The translations under genes were made by a program, and so were the position numbers. Below, in pieces: positions 57,901 to 59,796 of a stretch of DNA of 59,796 bases (positions are counted from its first letter, which is position 1; each line of letters opens with the position of its first letter). The stretch lies in assembly GCA_946408355.1 (NCBI GenBank), contig CAMJRX010000011.1, positions 1 through 59,796 on the forward strand. Direction: 5' to 3'. The notes beneath the pieces were generated by a model. The model had not been told where the DNA came from, did not search any database, and saw only the letters and a list, made by a program, of their open reading frames with translations. The stretch is from an uncultured Selenomonadales bacterium. GTDB lineage: Bacteria; Bacillota; Negativicutes; Selenomonadales; Selenomonadaceae.

Positions 57901-59796
57901 GCAGTGGCGGCGTCGATGTAAATGTCAACAGCAACAAGTTCAGTATTGTTGGCGGTGCTTTCAAATTTGACGGGACGAAACTCCTCAGCGGTACGGCGAA
58001 ACTTTCTGCGGCAAATGACGCTGTAAAAGTCGGTGACAACTTTATAACGCTGACTGCAGGCGATGGAATAACGGTTAATGTAACTGATTCGACGATTGGC
58101 GGCTTAAATTCTGGCGACAAGTTTACAATCGGCGCGGACAGCTACGAAGTCACGGCGAACGGCATAATCAAGAATAACTCGGCGATTCATGCGACAGCGG
58201 AAAGTCTCGCAATTAGCAGCGACGACTGGACAGCGGCGACAATAATCGCTGACAATGCAATCACGCTCGGAAATGATACGACTTACGTTGATTCGACTGC
58301 CAAAAAGATTGCGAAACTTGAAAATAACACTTTGACGGCGATTGACACGACCGAAGCGGCAAATTTAACAGTTGATGTCGGCACGGGCACAGAGTACACG
58401 CTGGGCAAAGAATTCATCAACCTCAAGAGCGGCGATAACTCCTTCAAAATCACTGCGACCGACGACTACAAAGTCAACGGCACAACGATAACGCTTGCCA
58501 ACGTCACCGGTGTAGAAATTGGCAGCGTAAATTACTCTGTCGACACCGAAAAAATCAGCAAGACGCTTAGTGGCAATACTTATCACTTGACAAAGAGCGA
58601 CACGGTTACGACCTCTGCTTTGACCGGCGATGATAATTGGAAATTGTACAGCGGCACGGTCACGGTTACTAATTCGTTGACAACGACCGACGGCAAGACG
58701 CTCACAGTTGCTGGTGATTCGGACGGTGTGGAAGTTGCGGTCGCAAACGGCTCAATCACTTCGATAACGGGTTTGGCAAGTAGCGGCTCCGTCACTTACG
58801 ACGGCAAAACTTACACACACACAATCAACTTGCCTTCGAGCGCAACTGCGACGGGCGATAAACTCGTAATTGACGGCAAAGATTATTACGCGACGGGAAC
58901 GACCGTCACGATTTCGGGATTCACGGGTGGAGAAATTAGTTTCGATTCTTCAATCACAAACCTTGCCAAGAGCGGCGACAGCATTGTTGCCAAAGTCGGT
59001 GAAGATGTTGCCCTGACAATCAGCGGCTTAACTTATCCGACCGAAAACGGCAATGATTGGACAGTCAGTGGCAATTCCGCGAGTTATCTCAAGAAATTCA
59101 CAGCCGGAGCTATCATTTCTGACAAAAAAATTACTTATAAGGCTGAAAACAATAAAACTTTAGTCACTGTTGAAAATATTCCAAATGGCGCAACTGTCAG
59201 CAACGATACCATTGATGTTTCCGGCAATACCGTCACAGTCAAGAGTGCTGATTTGGTTGGTGCGAAGATTACGGCATCGGGTTACAGCATTGACGTTGAT
59301 TCAACTCTCAAGAGCGATTCCAACATCACGGCTGGTTGGAACGGCACAAGCTACTACACAACGGCAGGCTCTTCGAAAGACTACTACACGATAGCCACAG
59401 ACGGAACGGTCACGAAGAATGATGCGGCTAAAGCGGCTGTCACGGTTGCCGGCTTGAACGGCACGCCGAGCGATACAAACATTACTGTCGCCGAGAATAA
59501 AATCACTATCAACGATTCATCTTTGCTCAAAGACGGCAACACGATTACGGCGACTAATAATTACGCGGTCGAATTGTCCTCAATACTTGCTCCTAGTAAT
59601 CAGGTTAGCGCAGGCTGGGACGGCAACAATTACTATTCGACAGGCGGCTACAAGACAGCTGGTTGGACTCTCACCGACGGCAACGTCGCTCAGGTCAATG
59701 CGACAACTCCGGCGTTTGAGATTAGCGGCTTGAACGGCACACCGAGCGATACAAACATTACTGTCGCCGAGAATAAAATCACTATCAACGATTCAT
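42948..59796 (+). CDS. giant repetitive surface-type protein (partial, runs off the window)
   Basis: One frame stays open from ATG 42948 (AAGGAGG at 42933-42939) to the window end, at least 5616 codons. No classical signal peptide is seen; the N-terminus carries KFDLQRFA (residues 25-32), a short box that recalls the FNLQLFA start of Firmicutes phage structural proteins. An RTX-like segment follows (GSSGDDRFIF, then GSGGNDTIDG at 131-140). GLUG-type repeats occupy about 220-400 (GTFDGNGFTIRNLSI, GLFGDNSGTIQNV, GGLIGWN). A right-handed beta-helix-like stretch lies at about 1715-1970 (NVNISGGTV repeated). Units of about 90 residues recur through the rest, marked by HYVF, then YPDLIQVYELTL. The composition is rich in Thr, Ser, Gly, Asn and Asp with almost no Cys. 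A secreted adhesin or surface-layer-like role is inferred. It may or may not belong to the conjugative element. Confidence 0.85.
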   Translation, partial: MNDNISVIIGAAVMPFPKYKLKHFKFDLQRFANTATFEGGVYTLTTDKGTLKLSGLKNYSNYCPTFDEANNLVEVQRDAVAEGGTLTVVENSTDYAIRLLGQNFTLVGSSGDDRFIFDNAEPNITIKYTVGSGGNDTIDGLENSTIQFVTADGKPVAYSIKHNGYDSTVLTVGQNTITLVGRHVDIKSRIVNGVGLETIDGLNVNVDETGNGYYEISSAADLQTLANYVNNDGNTLGKVFKLTGDIDLSGSDFAGIGNVNRSFSGTFDGNGFTIRNLSISGSNSYVGLFGDNSGTIQNVKLDNVNVSGKDYVGAIVGNNYGGKISNCTVTNATVNGDYGVGGLIGWNDYSDSSVTGNTFDGTVSGSQLNGFGSLVGYMAQGTLTGNKYHGNAGDVGGNDKGTVSNTRLYSVAVSGATFTVDSDAITIGDKTYYASGSTVTVEDQTFALGSDLSLAKVTYLDTDGTKPEVVHVLTGNETSLSAGTYIINDNINLNALSLGGNVNLILADGKTLTIDNNISGGNLTVFGQSGGTGKLNVTGTISSNTLNFTGGNLTAGTVSSNTLNFKGGNLTAGTISSPVTLDWTQDTDTFSATNFNGSLTIADGKRFYDAAGKIFSGTLNDKPNGQLRVLDGVRLDLPSGVTVASGKYTQVGSDIYVKAGTSITLSFADGLTPTTYRVNGELISDATNNQYTFTMGDDITSVSADKYTFSVSGDTWSCKDGDNVIFTLSGVQNLTSSIISGNVVTLNAENFTGTDVTVSNLAGNFVFDIPDGKTFGGVSKLNTFKFTLDGGNVVYAINSVEDLQALATYINGGNNGSGKVFKLTTDIDLSGVDNWTPIGNTGSTSFYGTFDGGGHIISNLTSTGNSRNGLFGIVDDSGTIKDVTLINANVSGGSDNGALVGYNMGTVTNNKYHANVSDVGYSRGTVNNTRLYTFTTTSGVTAEYTGTDDQKVTFDGKDYYASGATFKLTVDADNFPQYYKIRSVSGATANDDGTYTATINGDLTVQVYGYPKIAGLAFDSDTNKYTVADTADFLMLASYVSGGGNISGLEFNFTATEYTINDLNELRALADFVNSGGDTSGLTFKLAQSIGGVNFYIGDSDAHRFKGTLNGNGKTISVKYNATENYCALFRYVDGATIQNLHVDGTINTAKQSAAGIAAYVYGTTTITDCCSSVTINSTFNGVAAHGGLVASVANNYYTLNLTNCIFDGKLLGSQSKSCGGLVGGLNKTSTANVTNCLFAPSEVTLLNQYNDTLVCGSGTVNLNGGYYTQALTNVQGTQVYKVTLPKGITATGDTVVTFGNNTYAAGEVTLTAKRGYVISGGNSVNVSADTTITATLDENNHYVIDNGDGTYQLADESNTTDYPDLIQVYELTLNGVEVSGGNPLTFNGKNYYFGGSTVTFTKKNGYNYNVDSESITIDSDKTITATLDDTKHYVFDNGNGYTLATAENTTDYPDLIQVYELTLNGVEVSGGNPLTFNGKNYYFGGSTVTFTKKNGYNYNVDSESITIDSDKTITATLDDTKHYVFDNGNGYTLATAENTTDYPDLTQVYELTLQGVTATGDILVTDGGKTYATGEITLAAKTGYNYTGENSATIADYATFTANFDADPNNHYVLASDTSKLATAADVSDYPDLIKVWKVSGLPVSDNIYTIDGEIYIADGTEVTIGSQTFKISADSQFVSANYVDNSGETQEGYAIPITDATTTINGGWYVVSGEVNLAMLTISGNVNLILADDCNLTIQNQDASTVMDYSYYGNCGFGIFGESGANLNIYCQNGGTGTLTANYIRGSDDEGYDIVSRSFGIYADNINIYGGNVNATSNEGIRAENGDIKVYGGTLTVNGTNDVAISAKNVEIISGTVTATGYTGISAGSGTVKITGGNVNLTGTGCGINANNVNISDGIVIATGNGDSGIDSGGDVNISGGTVISTGDSGIDSGGNVNISGGTVEATGIYSGIDSDGNVNITGGKIKAISTGEDDYPWYQPGIKGICANWDDGTINLSWTNADDYIYTNSYNRNVTFDKEFYDINGKLYAKSGSIVELPAGVSIENVPKIDDANKYIVPEGDYTLKLADGVAINGSTTLTVENNMSADDFNVYYAVTPPNGYEIASDDTYDGKYRGDITLKPSTGYIGEEFYTEITAPNQEIKGGTLNLDESKHYVYQTDNGYTVADAENVKEANYPALIQAYTVEGTELTAGGDVYCVKDGVAYVKTGGSVTIGGETYEVSADSAYVSYNDGSEQQTLAKILTDADISLDSGSYVVKSDLTIDNTLEISGEVNLILADGVTLNLNSGINGNNDSTLNIVGTGTLSVGDITTEGELNIKNGNIDANNITANTINISGGNISVQSEIKVTNNIYDAMIISGGTVNCYNIYVGGEYSDGGIRISGGEITVESYINADSIHFDGRFYDSDGNIYTDYAESGYIDHEITLKPLGDNFIVTIPDGITLTSGTATKIGTTNKYICAAEEELTLSTGENANFAKITGIKGLTAENGTYTYTVNADSTLELEGYPKIDGLNFISDGDYYKISSVEDFQTLASYVIDNHDCAGLKFKQTADIDLSNETFTAIEGFKGTFNGDGHLITSNNAIFSGNTGEISGGYYYGTSGNGFTRIYKLNVPSNVEIVGAMNFGGQNYAKDGDKVTISGFNGGEITFDDAITELTTSGDDIIAKGDDLSITISGLTFPTSTDGFNDEKYQRTTAAGAVVGENKISYAAQTVEDLFTLSGVDTSKVTVNENAVNISKDALKGTDITLTPASGQNYSLELASDVPQLNNNVPPTTAAAQVNDNSYIGASYSDYYTQNGNTAKHYAASGGETIKTDNENITGAMIEGAITQSGSLIDGQYKISYNLAVGNDILDKIGYGQTITFSGADITVNFVDNLPADYHTAAWGSADATWNGNTYTAAITTRDYFSNTNGTIKHEYQQGGTTFELSGADTSKVTVDGATVKLSADSFTSDEITLTDGTDAAVSEQIDYKLSIDGLTTAEEAPITAGFSDYSDGKYIYTSAGNKTYYTLDGNKATRTNQSGGDTFEFGGLNLGTLTIDASGNVTSSELNAIIGTLNGNIFTLNNLDVLGTLSAGATKDFTFNGGGKFTLTLGEAFKLNNKQTLGTGGKLSQKGDAVTGLATYEYISNHDSAYTEQSGNTYTFHAEAAHDEVTISNLNAGVTDEYKPDNKVFTLDGNILPDANTTIEISGGYSLSLGDVTKSAYQSDDNGKFENGTLTLPAFKAYYEQSGDSITAHASQAAKNLFTFSGLGDYATTYSNDVLNIGDIGSVNVSTGAVTFDKAKLESLGTKTYTLDKLGNNITFTINGVDYQSSTPAAQTKWLDLGGGSYSYNSGVVDSYWTNSGNEYKFTAQDIGTAQVTISGLNSEPSAPNNGIITLTENATVSNNTGGYLFDLSDGKTFNGNAKIGSLKFGYDGASFYAVNSAEDFAQISGGGRFKLSADLTLSDAISSNFTGTLEGGGHFVNNFNGTLNGTASNLYYRGAGTISGGTKLYTVNLPEGVTATITEATASKAHKFGDVTYYESGATFNLTITDTDITAKDITFTINDSDLTANNFYYAVTPPAGYKISGTPDEYNGKYRGEVTFKPKAGYTGSDVTATINAVTDLSNNAAGLDGTKHYIYGTEGNYTLATAENVKTNNYPDLTEVYALTLPSFITITESPLITDGGTRYYAPNTTVNLLLANGTVGYTLTSDSLTMNGDKTLADLPIELAAGNFIYKANSTNYLATVDNVKNAGYPTLTRVYEVTLPSGATASGGIVIDGKTYTSANATLTISGFTSGEISFDDAITSLTNSDDKIIAHIDENTNFAISAPFPTDSAAWTVNGTSATYNETHTGGAVVEDKKIIYKAPAGDNKNFTLENLSGSLDDTKLKAAVDVSGTEITFKSDAVLDSSKIITAPSGYTLKLGNDITQSESKGLSWTQDQTDKDKYVYVAAGDTEGYRVANNQIVHKSDNRETFTISGLKNTLTTNGATLPSGVTVESGTVKISDDALNGKDVTLDGNFALELNGVSAATTIGEGWNGTTYKSEYVSVAGYSASGKKIIYTPTTPATELFSLSGVESASGFTVSKSGDKYIVNISALNYDAAKTIMLDKKSSDVSFAYAEGFTGNKSQTVASNASLTNGTYTSTAYQAWSDLNGETLTIHPATTAKTFTITNLNSAASLNDNLIVKDGDTTEFEFKAAALDKKSVSITGDNFSVKLNGDVDTTAETISESKTLTNDTLSYRAAGIGEYYTAMATGVTYTGQVGGETFTLSGIAKADGVTISGKQVTVAESALNMEATAAYTVELNGDDFTLIFTGNTSNAETSATLVNGTYTSAYTPAYFTGSGKKYTFTPATAPTTFTISGLGSGAKLNENVSVSGKTITISDGALTSTHDKISVKDSSYTLQLTDSLAKTINFNQTGNAVTLSGTTAGYAKVGNAYEWQEQVGGETLTITGLKDGATLTADMFTRNGEQIIFKPTQNLLPSNPTTITITDGGVIDTSALTVTGKFDAHWSGTTYISEKTASSWTNNAATVTYTKATGGEELFTLDNLKAGVTVEELAAAIDVDSTKITIKSDAIFDTSKKITAPNGYAFKIADTSGHYVFQDGNSYALAATDNTTGYSNLIRVYEVTLPAFVTVTGGISAKDGGKTYATGEITLSGTKTGYTVANTATITGDTTISASFDETKHYVFKESNDYTLATATNTTAYPELTQVYKVTLPSGITVTSDKYAVGNDIYVAANAQVTIAASDANKLIKSATVEGGTLVNGVYTLTATKDLEVTAPILIWDFAKVFASEDGTSDKPYTLDTATKLGYLTDNISVGEDYSGKYFKLTSNIGSEVKNIGDATNNFKGILTLGAGVKVSFNVGSTIEAISGEITFNASTSMFDSLDSGDKFKVGDTEYTVGDGCILQSGKVWLNPSTVTLTELGTENNWTATVDGTITLTAAAQDFYSTDGKKVASFNGTTLTKANDSATQITAINASALTTAITIDGFYNSTTTITAGSGGVDVNVNSNKFSIVGGAFKFDGTKLLSGTAKLSAANDAVKVGDNFITLTAGDGITVNVTDSTIGGLNSGDKFTIGADSYEVTANGIIKNNSAIHATAESLAISSDDWTAATIIADNAITLGNDTTYVDSTAKKIAKLENNTLTAIDTTEAANLTVDVGTGTEYTLGKEFINLKSGDNSFKITATDDYKVNGTTITLANVTGVEIGSVNYSVDTEKISKTLSGNTYHLTKSDTVTTSALTGDDNWKLYSGTVTVTNSLTTTDGKTLTVAGDSDGVEVAVANGSITSITGLASSGSVTYDGKTYTHTINLPSSATATGDKLVIDGKDYYATGTTVTISGFTGGEISFDSSITNLAKSGDSIVAKVGEDVALTISGLTYPTENGNDWTVSGNSASYLKKFTAGAIISDKKITYKAENNKTLVTVENIPNGATVSNDTIDVSGNTVTVKSADLVGAKITASGYSIDVDSTLKSDSNITAGWNGTSYYTTAGSSKDYYTIATDGTVTKNDAAKAAVTVAGLNGTPSDTNITVAENKITINDSSLLKDGNTITATNNYAVELSSILAPSNQVSAGWDGNNYYSTGGYKTAGWTLTDGNVAQVNATTPAFEISGLNGTPSDTNITVAENKITINDS
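47021..47560 (+). repeat. exact 270-bp tandem duplication in the giant gene
   Basis: Bases 47021-47290 and 47291-47560 are identical as read by eye, each encoding 90 residues. A third copy starts at 47561 but diverges after about 20 bases. Identity at synonymous sites points to a recent duplication. Confidence 0.9.
59451..59796 (+). repeat. 92-residue repeat at the window end
   Basis: The 70 bases 59451-59520 recur at 59727-59796 with one difference, 276 bases (92 codons) apart. The sequence between is related to neighbouring units. The second copy is cut by the window edge, so the array continues beyond it. Confidence 0.85.

Overview
The window looks like most of a conjugative element (integrative element or plasmid) from a diderm Firmicute, most likely a Negativicute such as a Selenomonas relative. 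That placement is an inference. The mobility genes are of Firmicutes type (TnpV-like proteins, a MobV/Pre relaxase, a giant methylase-helicase), while the secretion system is a complete envelope-spanning P-type/VirB type IV system with VirB9 and VirB10 homologues, which presupposes an outer membrane. No integrase, replication initiator, tRNA, rRNA or CRISPR array was seen, so integrated element and plasmid cannot be told apart and the ends are not defined.

Layout. Bases 1-640 are non-coding and packed with perfect inverted repeats. Bases 727-10496 hold topoisomerase III, a TnpV-like protein and a 2348-residue ArdC/methylase/SNF2-helicase protein. Bases 10619-15605 form a regulatory and partition block: two pairs of paralogous regulators (coiled-coil protein plus two-HTH protein), an XRE regulator, ParA and ParB. 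Bases 15736-36897 form the transfer region: TraF-type peptidase, VirB8, VirB9, VirB10, VirD4, VirB11, VirB2, VirB3, a VirB4 N-domain-only paralogue, VirB4, VirB1, VirB5, VirB6, a fusion of M23 endopeptidase with a VirB6-like membrane protein and a lysozyme-like domain, a second VirB5-like protein, and a radical SAM enzyme. Bases 36950-37665 carry a PIN/RelB toxin-antitoxin pair on the minus strand. Bases 37782-41587 carry the MobV relaxase, a double-zincin LPD1-type protein and a second TnpV-like protein. Bases 41703-42725 encode an Rpn/PD-(D/E)XK protein. From 42948 to the window end runs one open frame of at least 5616 codons for a giant repetitive surface-type protein.

The most interesting signal is regulatory. 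One promoter-like module (AAAGCAAAAARATAAGAA, then TTG, then 17 bases further TANNNT) occurs six times, upstream of topB, the helicase, traF-virB, virB2-virB4, virB1-virB6 and the relaxase. This looks like an element-wide regulon. The two paralogous proteins with sigma-region-4-like helix-turn-helices are the obvious candidate regulators. A second signal is a 36-bp identical repeat around a 19-bp palindrome, placed just after topB and just after parB, which is a candidate parS site.
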